A stretch of DNA of 64,000 nt from Nelumbo lutea (lineage: Eukaryota > Streptophyta > Magnoliopsida > Proteales > Nelumbonaceae), in assembly GCA_022828595.1 (NCBI GenBank), contig JAKGHH010000006.1:12582499-12646498 (forward strand). The letters run 5' to 3'. Each line of letters opens with the position of its first letter. Within the stretch, counting starts at the first letter, position 1. The position numbers and the translations under genes are program-made. The notes beneath the pieces were generated by a model, which was given only the letters and a program-made list of their open reading frames with translations, did no database searches and had not been told where the DNA came from. Of the stretch, positions 12,502 through 25,697 are shown in pieces.

Positions 12502-14408
12502 TATTAGACAGTGTATGCCCTTAGCTCCAATCAGAATGATGTACATTATGACATTTAATATATATGAATAAAGTACATATTTGATTCATGTTATTATGGT
12601 GTGTTTCTATGTAATACCCTTAAACTGGACACATATGAGACTCGTGTTAGTTTAGAATATTCACAGCCATTGAAAAGATCTAGGGAGATTTATCCTGCCA
12701 ATTTGGTTATGGTGGCTTGTCTCAACTGCCATGGTGAGACCTGAGGTACATGCAGTGTGGGATTTCTTGAAACCCTAAATCGGACCAAAATTCCAGTGTT
12801 GCCCTGAACCTTGGAGATAGATGGGCAAAAATGGAATGTTACACCTGACCCCTAGGCTCGATTATGGTACTGCACTAGGTGTGGGATTAGGCTATCTTTG
12901 ATATGCCAATTAGTGAGATCCTTTGAGGTGGACAAAACCTGGGTATGTTGGGATAGTCCGAGAATTCATCTGAGTGGGTGATCATAGTGACAGGATTAGC
13001 CCCTTTGTCAGACAAATTGAAAAACGATCAGGGATGCACACTCTCTGATGGAAACCAAAACTATCGATAGTCAATTTCAACCGTTAAAATTTGTTTTGCA
13101 AAATATATTTATATAGAGATATACATACATATATATTATTTTCAAAAGGTTTTCAAAAGGTTTTAATCCCTAGGATCCATGTGAGTAGGGAATGCAGCAT
13201 TGTACCTTGCAGCCGAGGGAGATGTCCTCTATTATCGAGCAGTGTTTGATCATTATGGGCTGAGAGATTAAGTGTAAAACCATTGAGGGTAATACCTGAT
13301 GGGCTAATCTTGCATCTGCCCACAGTCCTTGGGTTTTTATAAGGTGGCTTGACCCAATGACCATTTAGTGTAAATGTTGGGTCCATTAAGAGCCCATGGT
13401 GATGGACTCAAGGGTTTATTGTCTCCTATAGTGAATTCGGCTTGGCCTTGTGACAGAGGCTGGAATGAACCCATGTGGCTGATGCGTATAATAATGTTTG
13501 CATCCCACGCCATACGAGGATAGCCAACTGGGTAGCAAATTAAGAGGGCTAGTGAGCATATAGACTTAATAGGCCTGAAAGCCCAATTTGAACTGGCTTA
13601 ATAAGATTAATAAAAAGAGGGCAGTTTTGGGATTTGGATCAGTACATAGGATAAGGGATTATCCCTATCCACTCAAAGAGTCCAGATCCAAATTATAGAT
13701 TTGGATAAGGAAACTCTTAATTTGATTAGAAAGATTGATTTTTATCTGCAAATAAGATAAGGGATTATCCTTATCTCTTAAGGAGAGTCCAGATCTAAAT
13801 AAAAAATTTGGATTAGGAAACTCCTAATGAGATTAGGAGAACCTCTCTTTAAGGCTATAAATAGGAGAGTTGGGTGAACCCTCAAAGACATCAGGTAGTT
13901 TGCTAAATTAAGAGAGAAGACAATATACAGTTCGACTACTTCTGTCTTCTACTCTTGTTCCTACACTCGTCGCTCTACCTAGTTCAATCTCCACCAGTGG
14001 GAGTGATCAAGAACAGATCTTGATATTGCCTTTTGCTAGAAGAGGCAATCTAAAGTCGTACTCACCAGCCCTCCATCATATTCTTGATGAAGAATTTGGT
14101 TCTTACTGAAGAATCGTCCTACTGATTCTGTTTCACCTCGCACCGTGTCATCTTCGGTGGCAGTAGTCTTTGGTTTTCTCCTTAGGTGTGAACACCTTCA
14201 TTGGGGGTTTACTATTACTCCATATCAGGTATATCCCTCTACTCCATATCAGGTATCTGGTTTTGTTTGGTTTGAAGATTGATCATTGAAAATACAGTTT
14301 TCTAAAATAAGGAATGCGATTCCCACATGTGAGAGAGAGAAATTTTTGAAAATTTTCCCAACCTTTCTGTAGGGTTCGACCATCCATATGAGACCTCTCA
14401 TCCCTTCA
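12502..14408 (+). repeat. 3' LTR of copia element A
   Basis: Begins TATTAGACAG right after the purine tract AAGTGCAAGTGGGAGC (about 12487-12501) and ends ...CCCTTCA. It is collinear with the 5' LTR, including the duplicated hairpin block (13648-13840) and the TATA box at about 13855. Immediately downstream another LTR copy starts mid-sequence. Confidence 0.87.
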
Positions 14409-17133
14409 GTACATATTTGATTCATGTTATTATGGTGTGATTCTGTGTAATACCCTTAAACTAGACACATATGAGACTCGTATTAGTTTAGAATCTTCAC
14501 AGTTGTGGATAGATTTGTGGAGATTTATCTTACCAAGGCTGACACTGATGTGCTGCCAAGTTGGTTGGGGTAGCTTGTCTCAGTTGCCAGGGTGAGACCT
14601 AAGGTACATGAAGTGTGGGTTTTCTTGAAACCCTGAACTGGACCAAAATTTTAGTATTGCCTTGGACCTTGGAGATAGATGGGAAAAACTAGAATGACAC
14701 ACTTAACCCCTAGACTCGATTATGATACTACACTGGGTGCTAGATTGGGTTATCTTTGATATGCCAATCAGTGAGATCCTTAGAGGGGGTCAAATCCTGG
14801 GTATGTTGGGACAGTCCAAGAATTAATCTGAGTGGGCGATCATAGTGATAGGATCAGTCCCTTTGTCGGACAAAGTGAATGGTCGAGGATGCACTCTCTC
14901 TGATGGAAACTTAAAATATTGGCAGTTGATTTCAACCGTTGAAATTTGTTTTTGCAAAATAAATTTATATAGAGATATACATATACATTATGGTTTCAAA
15001 ATGTTTGTAAAATGTTTTAATTCCCAGGATCCATGTGAGTAGAGAGTGCAACACTGCACCTTGTAGCCGAGGGAGAGGTCTTCTCTTGTCGAGCAGTGTT
15101 TGATCATTATGGGCTGAGAGGTTAAGTGTAAGACCATTAAGGATTATACCTGATGGGCTAATCTAGCATCTGTCCACAGTCCTTGGGCTTTCATAAGATG
15201 GTTGGACCCAAGGACCATTTAGTGTAAATTTTGGGCCCATTAAGAGCCCATAGTGATGGACTCGGGGTTCACTGTATTCAGTTGTGGATTCGGCTAGGCC
15301 TTGTAGGTTGGACCTATGTGGCTGATGTGTACATCAATGATAGGGTCCCACACCATACAAAGAGAGCCAAGCTAGCCAGCATTAAAGTGGAAGTGAGCGT
15401 GAAAGCTTAATGGTCCTAAAAGCCCATTTCGAATTAGGTTAATTAGACTAATTAAATAGGGGCAAATTTGGGATTTGAATCAACAGATAAGATAAGGGAT
15501 TTTCCTTATCCACTTAAAGAGTCCAGATCCAAATAACGATTTGGATCAAATGAACTCCTAATTTGATTAGGAATGTTGATCTTTATCTACAGATAAGATA
15601 AGGGATAATTCTTATCACTTAAAGAGTTCAAATCCAAATAAAAGATTTGAATCAGGAAACTCCTAATGAAATTAGGAAATTATCTCTTTAAGGCTATAAA
15701 TAAGAGAACAAGGTGAACCTTGAATTCACACTCACTCAATACAGAGAGGAGACATCACGGTTAGACTGATCTTGCCTTCTGCTCTTGGATTGGATCAAGA
15801 TTCGATCTTGATATTGTTTCTTGCCATAAGAAACAATTTAGAAGTTGTGCTCACCTTCCCATTCGATTCTTGTTGAAGAATCACTAGTTCTTGGTGAAGA
15901 ACTACTTGTTGATCCTGCCTCATTCTAAGTTGTGTCATCTTCAGTGGAGGGAAGATTTGGTACACTCTTTGGGTGTGAATACCTACTTTGGGAGGAGAAT
16001 TCTTGCGTGGATTCCATATTAGATATATCCCTCCCTTAATTTGGTTTCAGATTTGGTCCGTTTAGTTACAAGAACAAACCTTGAAAATGCAGTTTTCTAA
16101 ATTGGGAATAGGATTCCCGAATGGGAGTAAAGAAATTTTTGAAATTTTGCACAGCCTTCCTATAGGGTTTGACAATCCATATGATGGATCTCTCATCCCT
16201 TTAGTGGTATCAGAGCCAAGTTCAAGTCTTGAACCAAATTAGAATAGATCTGAATCTGTGCAAATGGGTAGAAGGCATTCTACCCGATTTGCGTAGTTAG
16301 CGTTTTTTGGGGAATTGGTTCCCAGGTTATGGGAAAATGATCTACAAAATAAATCTTTATTATTCTCTAATATTTATAGAATTACTTTGTGAAATTTTCT
16401 TGAATTTTTGGGTTGCACACGTGATGGAGATCGAATCTTTATGGTGCCAAGAATGGCCCACCCTACGATTTCTTTTCTATTCAATTTGGTCTGTAAATAT
16501 TTTTTTTATTTTTAGAAAAAATTGTATAGGAATTCGATGTGATGTAATAATAGAAAAATTAGGTATTTCAATTTTATTTCCATCTAAAGATTGTTGGAGC
16601 GTGCAAGAGAGGAAAAGAAATTTTCGTAGAAACAAGCTCTGCGATCTGCGATTTTGCAGATATTGATTCTGCCAGGATATCCAAGAAAAATGACAATACA
16701 TCCCTCTGCTTTAGTTTCTTGATAATTAGATTATCTTGGATTAATTTATTTTTAGATCATTATTCTTGAATGAAATCTTGAACTGGACACCAAAATTTGG
16801 GCCGATTTATACCAGATTTGGTCCAAATAGGTTGAACCAAATTGTTGGTTCGATGGGGATGGATTTTCTAACCCTAATTCGATTTAGGCTAGAGGGTTGG
16901 TGGCCCACTTCATGTTTTTCATTCGGCCCACCTCTATAAAACATAAATTTAATATCATAAAAATCGAATCAGCCCAAATTTAGCTACATGGGCCAAACTG
17001 CTTTTTGCAGTACACCCCATGTACCTAGATAATGTTATATGATAACATTATTGGCTCTATTGGGCTGATACTGATTTAATCTAATTAATTAAGGATTTTA
17101 TAGATATTTTAATTGATTTGATCAATTTGTTTC
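14409..17133 (+). mobile_element. Copia element B, left part (partial LTR, primer site, leader)
   Basis: An LTR lacking its first ~75 bp (14409-16203) is followed by primer site TGGTATCAGAGCC (16205-16217) and about 0.9 kb of leader, up to the insertion point of element C at 17133. The LTR has the family TATA box (about 15694) and hairpin duplication (15484-15680). No gag-pol of B is present; after element C only 21 bp of leader remain before sequence jumps back into LTR. B is therefore a deleted copy. Confidence 0.8.
16205..16217 (+). promoter_or_regulatory. Primer-binding site, element B
   Basis: TGGTATCAGAGCC, a perfect initiator-Met type copia primer site, lies one base after the LTR end at 16203. 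Confidence 0.88.
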
Positions 17134-18253
17134 TATTAGACAGTTTCGTATGCCCTTAGCTTCAATCCAATTTGATGTACTTTTGACATTTTATAAGATG
17201 GCTTGGCCTAGGGACCACTTAATGTAAGTGTTGGGCCCATAGCGTCCACGTGATGGGCTCAAGGGGTCATTGAGTTTTCAGTGAATTCGGATGGGCCTTG
17301 TAATAAAGGCTGGGATGAACCCATGTGGCTGGTGTGTAGATCAATGCTTGGGTCCCACGCCATACAAAGAAGCCCAACTGGGTAGCAGATTGGAAACTAG
17401 TTAAACACTGAACACTTAATGGACCAAAAGCCCATTACGAGCTGGGCTAATATGATCACCCATCTAAGGGGCGAATCTGAGATTGATGTTAGTAAAAGGA
17501 TTGGGATTTTGACCTTATCCACTCTGGGAGACCAAATTCATATTAGATTTGAATCTAGTAACCTCCTGATAAGATCAGGAGTAAACTAACTTAATCTATA
17601 GATAGGATTAAGATTATCCCGTATCCAAATACTGATTAGGATTGGGATAACTCCTAATTAGGAGGATTTCTTAATCAAGAAGAAAGGAGGAGAAAGCTAA
17701 TTCGAATATACCAGATTTTGAACAACCAAGTTTTTCCAAGAGAGAAGAAAGTCTTCTGCATATAGAGATTAGATCTCAGAACTCCAGAGAGAAGAAAAGC
17801 TACTGAGCCATCTTCATCCCAGGAGTTTTCCTCTAGCCGCCGCCAACCCCTCTTGCAAGATTCGATCTTTGTAGGAGAAAGAAGTCAAGAAATCAGTTCT
17901 TGACATCAGTCTTGCAGAAAAGACTGAAAAGGATTCTGTGTTCATAGTTTCCAGTGGGTTCTTGTGAAGGATCTAGTGTGTAGGATGCACCCTGCTAGTT
18001 CCGTTTCATCCACAGCTGTGTCATTTTCAGTAGGAGTAGATCTTGGTATCTTCTTTGGGCATGAACACCAACTTTGGGAGATATTGTTTCTCTACATCAG
18101 GTATAATCCTTCCTGTTTGCTTTTGGTTCAGATCTGGTTTGATTATGGTTCCAGTATAATCCCAGTTGGGAGAAGGTAGGAAATTTTTTGAAATTCGCCC
18201 ACCCATTCCGCACCCTTCATGGTGTCCATTAGATGGATCCTACTATTCCTTCA
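17134..18253 (+). repeat. 5' LTR of element C with ~800-bp internal deletion
   Basis: Starts TATTAGACAG and ends ...CCTTCA. Compared with the 3' LTR (23760-25697) it jumps at about 17190 from 'CTTTTGACATTT' directly to 'TATAAGATGGC', which is at about 24603 in the other copy. A second gap of about 40 bp lies near 18150. LTRs are identical at insertion, so these deletions came later. Confidence 0.88.
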
Positions 18254-18254
18254 G

Positions 18255-18267
18255 TGATATCAGAGCC
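18255..18267 (+). promoter_or_regulatory. Primer-binding site, element C
   Basis: TGATATCAGAGCC, one change from the TGGTATCAGAGCC initiator-Met site, one base after the LTR. Confidence 0.85.
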
Positions 18268-20013
18268 ACAGGTTCGAATCTTGAACCAAAAGAAAATCAG
18301 ATCTGAACCTGCGCAGATGGACAGAAGATGTTCTGCCAAGATTTGCACAGATTGTTTTCTTTTTATTTCAAGAAATTATTTCTTGTTAAGGGCGATTGAT
18401 CTGAAATTAATTTCTATTAAATCCAAAATTTATTTAGAATTGCTCTTTATTTATTTTGATTTAATGGTCTGTTCGAACCTGGAGATTGCAGTGTAGATTT
18501 GGCACAGATGGTCTGCGCACCCTTTTTCCTTTTCTATACATTTCGGTCTGTAAATAATTTTTTTTTCTAGACTGAATGTATAGGATTTGATCAAGAATGT
18601 AATTAATTAATAGAAATAGGATTTCTGTTTTATTTTATTTTATTTTCTTGATTAAAGAAGAAGGAAGAAGAAGGTGGCGCTGGAGATTTGCAGATGGAGA
18701 AATTGTCCTCTGCGATTTGTAGTTTGTGAAACTGCAACCCTAGTGATTAACCTCTGTTTTGCAGGTGGTGCGAACAGTCCATAGTTGATTTGTGTTTGTT
18801 CAAAATCAAAATTATTAATTTCAGATCTTTCATGAATTAATTCTTGAATTGAAAATCAGTTTCGGACCATTTCGGACTAGATTGGACCAAAACTGTTTGG
18901 ACCGAATCTGGGGTTCAAAAAAGGGACTATTTTTTAGTCCATATTTCTAACACTTTCATTCCAAATGTGATGTTAAATTACAGGGATTAATTCAGCCCAC
19001 CTGTAAAGCCCAGTTTTAAAAGGTTAATACTGCAAAAGCCCACACTTGTGAGAAAAGTTGTATGGGCCGAACTGCTAACTGCGATTCAGCCCATGCACCT
19101 AGTAGACATTAATTGTTAATGTTATGGATTTCATATGGGCCGTTTAATGGGCTTTACAGCAGTTGATTGATTGGATCAATTCCTCCTTTTTCATGTGATG
19201 ATTGGATGTTTGATGTGTTGCGACCATGGGCCATAAGCACTTGGCCCATGATGATTCGTTAGTGGCTCTTGCGCACACCATGGCTGAATGCACATCATTG
19301 CCATGGTGTCCCTTAAAGTCATTGGATGACCCTTCCTTTCTTGATGGGCCTCACAACTCTGAAAAGGGATGCATATGGAAACCCTAGCCGATTAAGGCCC
19401 ATCAGAAATCTGACTTTATGAAAGTCAGTGGGAGCCACTTTGGTTTGACCTAAATTAGAACTAGGGCGTTATTTTGTTCCCTCTAGCAAATATGAATGTA
19501 TGTAATAGGGAGATCCATATGATGGACTCTCTAAAGGCCTTCCGTCATTAGCACAATGACGGGTCCATCAGTAATGAGGAAACGCACCGTAAAATTGAGC
19601 TATCCATTTGCTGTTGGATCTGTTAGAGTGTTTCATAAGATGATAGGGGCGTCATAGACCGATGTCGGAGGGGCTTCACCAGAAAATGGGAACTCTCTCA
19701 TGGTACCTTGGCGTAACCTGAATATGATGGGTGTGCACTCACTGGACAGAAAGGTTTACCTGAAAATGTCTCTGAACCTTGTATGACAGAGGCCAAAGGG
19801 AAACTCATCTGATGAGTGGATATGATCTGTAACAGAAAGGTGGTGGAGTTATGCAGCTGAAAGAGTTGGCTTCATGCACCTCATGTGATTTTCCACATTT
19901 CCAGAGACATTTCGTCATTTCCGTCACTGAGAAATGAGGGAAATCTTAGAGATGAATAAATGGGAATGGAACATAGATTAAAAGTCATATCTATGTAGGT
20001 AACTTGAATCAAA
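18268..20013 (+). other. Untranslated leader of element C
   Basis: About 1.75 kb collinear with the leader of element A. No gene supported. The 20-base word at 19295-19314 recurs at an unrelated deletion junction in gypsy E (see findings). Confidence 0.7.
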
Positions 20014-23000
20014 CGATCAATTCGCAAAGCTTTTAGATGATAACAAGCTTAAGGGCTCAAACTATGCCGACTAGTACAAAAATCTTATGCTGGTCCTAAC
20101 TTTTGAGAAGTTAGATAAGGTAGTGAAAAATCCTGCCCCGGAGCATCCAGGCGATAGGGCTTCTGAGGTCCGTAGGAGGGACTACCAAGATTGGGAGGAT
20201 AAGAACTCCCTAGCCCACTGCTTTGTCATTGCCTCACTAGACAACTCAATGTATAAAGAGCAGAACCGTTCTACTCGACAGAAGGTCCTGAAATTATTCA
20301 TGACCGCGCAGATGTCCAAGGGGCAGAAAGTTCATGACCATTGTTTTCGGATGATGGGCTACATTAACAAACTCGAAGCCCTTGGATCCGGGCTAGATCT
20401 TGGCACGCAAGTGGATGCCATCCTGAATTCTTTGCCCTCTTCCTTCAATGCGTTCACAATAAACTACAACATGAATAAGCTGAATGTCAGCGTCCAGGAA
20501 CTCAACAATATGTTGCAGAGGGCCGAGGATCTACTAAAGAATGATGAGCCTATGGTTATGCTTGCTGAAGCTAACAAATGGGGCAAGAAAAAGAGAAAGG
20601 CAAAGAAGCCCCAGAAGAAAGCTGCCAAACCCAAGAAGCAGAAGAAGAACAAGGCATCTGATGTCTATCACTTCTGCAAGAAGACCGGCCACTAGAAGAG
20701 GAACTGTCCTACCTACCTGGAATCTAAGAAAGGTAACATTGAAACTTGTGTCATAGAAACTAATATGTTAGTTACTTCTATGTCCTGGTGTGTTTACTCT
20801 GGGGCTTCAACTCATGCATGTAACTCACTACAAGGGTTCAAAGTTAGCAAAAGATTGAGTGAAGGCGAAATGACACTATTCTTGGGACCGACTGCAAGTG
20901 TTGCAGCTGCGGCAATAGGTACCATAGAATTAGTTTTTAGCGAAGGAGTGCTTCTACTTAAAGATTGTCTTTATGTACAGAACTTGAGAAGAAATTTAAT
21001 TTCTGTTTCTAAGCTGTGTGCTGATGGATATACTGTTTATTTTAGTAATATGATTACTGTTAAACGGAATAACAAATTCATCGCATGCGGGGAACTGGAG
21101 AACGGTCTCTATGTTCTACATCGTTCTCTGGAAACTAACTTAACCAAAACTACGTCGGTCGAAAATCCAAAGAAAAGAAATCATGATACAGTAAATCCCA
21201 CGTGCCTCTGGCATTACCGACTTGGCCACATCGTTGTTGACCGAATCACAAGGCTGGTAAAGGATGGTCATTTGGATTTTCTAACTGTAGAAGATCTTCC
21301 CACTTGTGAGCCTTCCCTTCAAGGTAAGATGACTAAGCGGCCATTTGACGATAAGCCTGAAAGATCTGCAGGCACACTTGACCTAATACATACTAATGTA
21401 TGTGGTCCCATGAGTGTTAGGACACAAAATCAACACGTGTATTTCATCACCTTTATAGATGATTTTTCACGATATGGTTATGTGTACCTAATGAGACACA
21501 AGTCTGAGTCATTTGAAAAGTTTAAAGAGTTCAGACAGGAAGTCGAGAAACATTTAGGGAGAGAAATCAAGGCCCTTCGATCAACGGGATAGTGTCACAA
21601 TTAGCTCCTCCTACCACACCTCAACTCAACGGTGTTTCAGAGAGGAGGAATAGGACCTTGTTGGACATGGTCCGGTCACTTCTCGTCCACTCAGAATTAC
21701 CCACATCCTTTTGGGGATATGCATTAGAGACTGCTATCTACATACTGAATCGGGTTCCAAAGACTCCATATGAACTATGGACTGGAAGGAAGCCAAGTGT
21801 AAGACACTTAAAGGTTTGGGGTTGTCCTATACACGTTAAAAGAACAAGTGCGGACAAGTTGGAATCCAAAACCAATCATTGCCTATTTATAGGCTACCCA
21901 AAAGATTCAATGGGTTATCTATTCTATGACCCAAGTGAGCAGAAAGTGTTCTGCAATCGAAACACCAAATTCTTAGAGATTGATTACATCCTGGACACCC
22001 ATCGACAAGAAATAGTTCTTGATGAGGAGAACTCAAGTGCAGTGGGAGATGTCCCACAGGCTCCAGGTAGTGACCAACCTAGAAGATCCACTTGGGTATC
22101 CAGGCCACCAGTTCGATATGGTTATGACCAGGATAGTTACCTGGTGGAAGCCTTGACTAGTGAAGAGGATCCCGTAACTTACGCGGAAGCTATGTTAGAC
22201 ATAGATTCCCAGAAGTGGGTGGAGGCCATGAGAGCTAAGATGGAATCAATGGAGACCAATAGAGTCTGGACTCTAGTAGATCCGCTCTCTAGAGTAAAAG
22301 CAATTGGTTGAAAATGGATCTATAAGAGGAAGAAGGGCCCCAATGACAGGATTGAGACCTACAAAGCTTGTTTGGTGGCAAAAGGGTACACCCAAAAAGA
22401 AGGTATCGATTATGAGGAAACATTTTCGCTCGTGGCCATGCTCAAATCCATTAGGATCTTTCTATCTGTAGCAGCATACCATGACTATGAGATTTGGCAG
22501 ATGGATGTCAAAACCGCGTTCCTGAATGGAGATCTTAATGAAGATATCTACATGCAATAGCCACAATGCTTCATTGCTGCTGGTTAGGAACACATGGTAT
22601 GTAAACTTAATAGATCCATATATGGACTTAAGCAGGCTTCTAGGAGTTGGAACATCTGTTTTGATTCCGCTGTCAAAATGTTTGACTTTGTGCAGAATCC
22701 GGATGAGCCCTGTGTTTACAGGAAATCCAGTGGGGATAAGATCACCCTTTTGGTGTTGTACGTGGACGATATCCTACTCATTGGGAATGATGTAGGAATG
22801 TTGACTTCGGTCAAGGTATGGCTATCACAGCAGTTCTCCATGAAAGATCTTGGAGAAGCTTCATATATACTGGGTCTTCGACTCTATAGAGATAGATCGA
22901 AGCAGATAATTGGATTATCCCAGGCTGCTTACATTGACAAAATTGTCAAAAGATACAGCATGGAGAACTCCAAGAAAGGAAATGTTCCTTTCAGGCATGG

Positions 23001-23685
23001 AGTCACTCTCTCCAAGAAGATGTCTCCCAAGACTTCTGAGGAGATTGAGGGCATGAGAGACGTTCCCTATGCCTTAGCCGTAGGGTGCATCATGTATGCC
23101 GTGCTGTGCACTCGCCCAGACATAGCTCAGGCGGTGAATGTGGTAAGCAGATTTCAGGCCAACCCAGGGCAGGAGCATTGGACTGCTGTGAAGAACATAC
23201 TTAAATACCTTCAAAGGACAAAAGAGTTTTGTCTAGTATTCGATGGTAGTTCACTACAAGTTCTAGGGTATACCGATGCTGATTTCCAGTCGGATCCAGA
23301 TAATAGAATGTCTACATCTGGGTATGTTTTCACGATAGGATCGTGTGCTGTTTGCTGGAGAAGCAGCAAACAGGAGTCCCCTGTAGACTCCACAACCGAG
23401 GCTGAGTACATTGCCGCAAGTGAAGCTGCCAAGGAAGCCGTGTGGATGAAGGAATTCATACACGAATTTGGAGTGATTCCATCCAGCACATCACCCATCC
23501 CATTGTTGTGTGACAACAATGGAGCGATCGCCCCAGTTAAAGAGCCTGTGGCTCACTCGGAGTCAAAGCACATCGAGAGGAAGTACCATGTACTGCGGAA
23601 GATCGTTGGTAGAGGGGACGTCCTAATTCAGAAGGTAGCATCAGCAGACAATGTGGCAGACCCATTGACTAAGCCACTGACATAG
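20014..23685 (+). pseudogene. Copia gag-pol gene of element C
   Basis: Same polyprotein as element A. The gag start codon is lost by a deletion just before 20014. Gag (20087-20695 readable) ends in a knuckle whose Trp codon is TAG ('CKKTGH*KRNC'). The protease box reads 'VYSGAS', so its catalytic Asp is Tyr. Integrase keeps 'LWHYRLGHIVVDR' and 'SERRNRTLLDM', but the first Asp is Asn ('HTNVCGPM') and about 58 bp covering the 'SDRGGEY' Asp are deleted near 21583. RT begins '[15 protein letters not shown]'; after stops at 22311, 22558 and 22587 a 363-codon open frame (22594-23685) holds 'YVDD' (22759-22770), the 'GYTDADF..D' and 'TTEAEYIAAS' RNase H boxes and ends 'ADPLTKPLT'. So RT-RNase H is readable while protease and integrase are dead. 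Confidence 0.92.
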
Positions 23686-23743
23686 AAGGTGTTTGAGAAA
23701 CACGTGGAAAGTATGGGACTCTGGATTGTACCGGATTGGACCT

Positions 23744-23759
23744 AAGTGCAAGTGGGAGC
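23744..23759 (+). promoter_or_regulatory. Polypurine tract of element C
   Basis: AAGTGCAAGTGGGAGC sits directly before the 3' LTR start TGTTAGACAG. It is the plus-strand primer for cDNA synthesis in this family. Confidence 0.75.
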
Positions 23760-25697
23760 TGTTAGACAGTTTTGTATGCCCTTAGCTTCAATCCAATTTG
23801 ATGTACTTTTGACATTTAGTGTAAATAAACAAAGTACATGTTTGATTCATGTTGTTTGGTATATTTCTGTGTAAGACCCTAAAACTGGACACTTATAGAG
23901 ACTCATGTTAGTTTTAAATGTTCACAGCCATTGGATAAGTCTGGGGAGATTTATCCTACCAAGGCTGATACTAATGTGCCACCAAGTGTTGGGATGGCTT
24001 GTTTCGGCCATCAGGGTAAGACCCAAGGCACATGCAGTATGGGATTGCTTGAACCCTTGAATCGGACCAGATTTCCAGTATTGCCCTAGACCTTGGAGAC
24101 AGATGGGCAAAACTGGAAAGTTACACCTGACCCCTGGACTTGATTATGACACTTCACTAGGTGTCGGATCGGGCTGTCTTTGATCAGTCAGTGAGATCCT
24201 TAGTGGGGGTCAAAACCTGCATATGTTGGGGCAATCTGAGAATTCATCTGAGTGAGTGATCATAGTGATAGGATCAACCCCTTTGTCAGACAATGGTAAT
24301 GATCGGGAATGCACTCTCTCTGATGGAAACCAAACTGCCGGCAGTTGATTTCAATCGTTAGAATTTTGTTTTGCAAAATTAATATATATGTGTGTATATG
24401 TACGATTTCAAAAGATTTGCAAAATATTTTAATTCCTGAGATCCATGTGAGTAGAGAGTGCGGCATTTTTCCTTGCAGCTGAGGGAGAGGTCTTCTCTTG
24501 TCGGGCAGTGCTTGATCATTAAGGGTTGTGAGGTTAAGTGTAAGACCATTTATGATAATACCTGATAGGTTAATTTTGCACCTGCCCACAGTCCCTGGGT
24601 TTTTATAAGATGGCTTGGCCCAGGGATCACTTAATATAAGTGTTGGGCCCATAGGGTCCATGTGATGGGCTCAAGGGGTCACTGAGTTTTCAGTGAATTC
24701 GGCTAGGCCTTGTAATAAAGGCTGGGCCGAACCCATGTGGCTGGTGTGTAGATCAATGCTTGGGTCCCACGCCATATAAAGAAGCCCAACTGGGCAGCAG
24801 ATTGGAAACTAGTTAAACACTAAACACTTAATGGGCCAAAAGCCCATTACGAGCTGGGCTGATATGATCACCCATCTAAGGGGTGAATCTGAGATTGATG
24901 TTAGTAAAAGGATTGGGCTTTTGACCTTATCCACTCTGGGAGACCAAATTCAAATTAGAATTGAATCTGGTAACCTCCTGATAAGATCAGGAGTAAACTA
25001 ACTTAATTTGCAGATAAGATTAAGATTATCCCTTAATACTGATTTGGATTGGGATAACTCCTAATTATGAGGATTTCTTAATCAAGAAGAAAGGAGGAGA
25101 AAGCTAATTCGAATATACCAGATTTTGAACAACCAAGTTTTTCCAAGAGAGAAGAAAGTCTTCTGCATACAAAGATTAGATCTCAAAACTCCAGAAAGAA
25201 GAAAAGCTACTGAGTCATCTTCATCCCAAGAGTTCTCCTCCAGCCGCCGCCAACCCCTCTTCCAAGATTTGATCTTTGTAGGAGAAAGAAGTCAAGAAAT
25301 CAGTTCTTGACATCAGTCTTGCAGAAAAGACTGAAAAGGATTCAGTGTTCAGAGTTTCCAGTGGGTTCTTGCGAAGGATCTAGTGTGTAGGATGCACCCT
25401 GCTGGTTCCGTTCAATCCATAGCTGTGTCATCTTCAGTAGGAGCGGATCTTGGTATCTTCTTTGGGTGTGAACACCAACTTTGGGAGATATTGTTTCTCC
25501 AGATCAGGTATAATCTTTCCTGTTCGCTTTTGGTTCAGATCTGGTTTGATTATGGCTCAAGTATAATCCTTGAATATTGTATTCTAAATTTATGGAATAT
25601 GATTCCTAGTTGGGAGAAGGTAGGAAATTTTTTGAAATTCGCTCACCCATTTCGCACCCTTCATGGCGTCCATTAGATGGATCCTACCATTCTTTCA
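23760..25697 (+). repeat. 3' LTR of element C
   Basis: TGTTAGACAG ... TTCTTTCA, 1938 bp, full length. It resembles the LTRs of A and B over the first ~950 bp, then differs in the promoter region: no CTATAAATA box or GATAAGGG duplication, but purine-rich AAGAAGAAAGGAGGAGAAAG near 25083. A/B and C are therefore two subfamilies. Confidence 0.88.

Larger units (their letters stand above)
5033..14408 (+). mobile_element. Copia element A, long LTRs, complete layout but decayed
   Basis: Seen: two related LTRs of about 2.05 and 1.91 kb bracket a primer site, a leader, one gag-pol gene in copia order (gag, protease, integrase, RT, RNase H) and a polypurine tract. The integrase-before-RT order defines Ty1/copia. 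Long LTRs and the motifs resemble Angela/Tork-type elements (inference from motif memory). No matching 5-bp duplication is found: left flank GGATC, right flank GTACA. The right end directly abuts another LTR of the same family, so the original borders were probably rearranged. Element A looks older than element C from its denser stops. Confidence 0.85.
17134..25697 (+). mobile_element. Copia element C, nested in element B
   Basis: Bounded by a perfect 5-bp target duplication GTTTC (17129-17133 and 25698-25702). It has a 5' LTR (1120 bp), primer site, leader, gag-pol, polypurine tract and 3' LTR (1938 bp). The flanks read as one continuous copia leader when C is removed, so C jumped into B. 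The coding part is better preserved than in A. It is the best delimited copia copy here. Confidence 0.92.
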
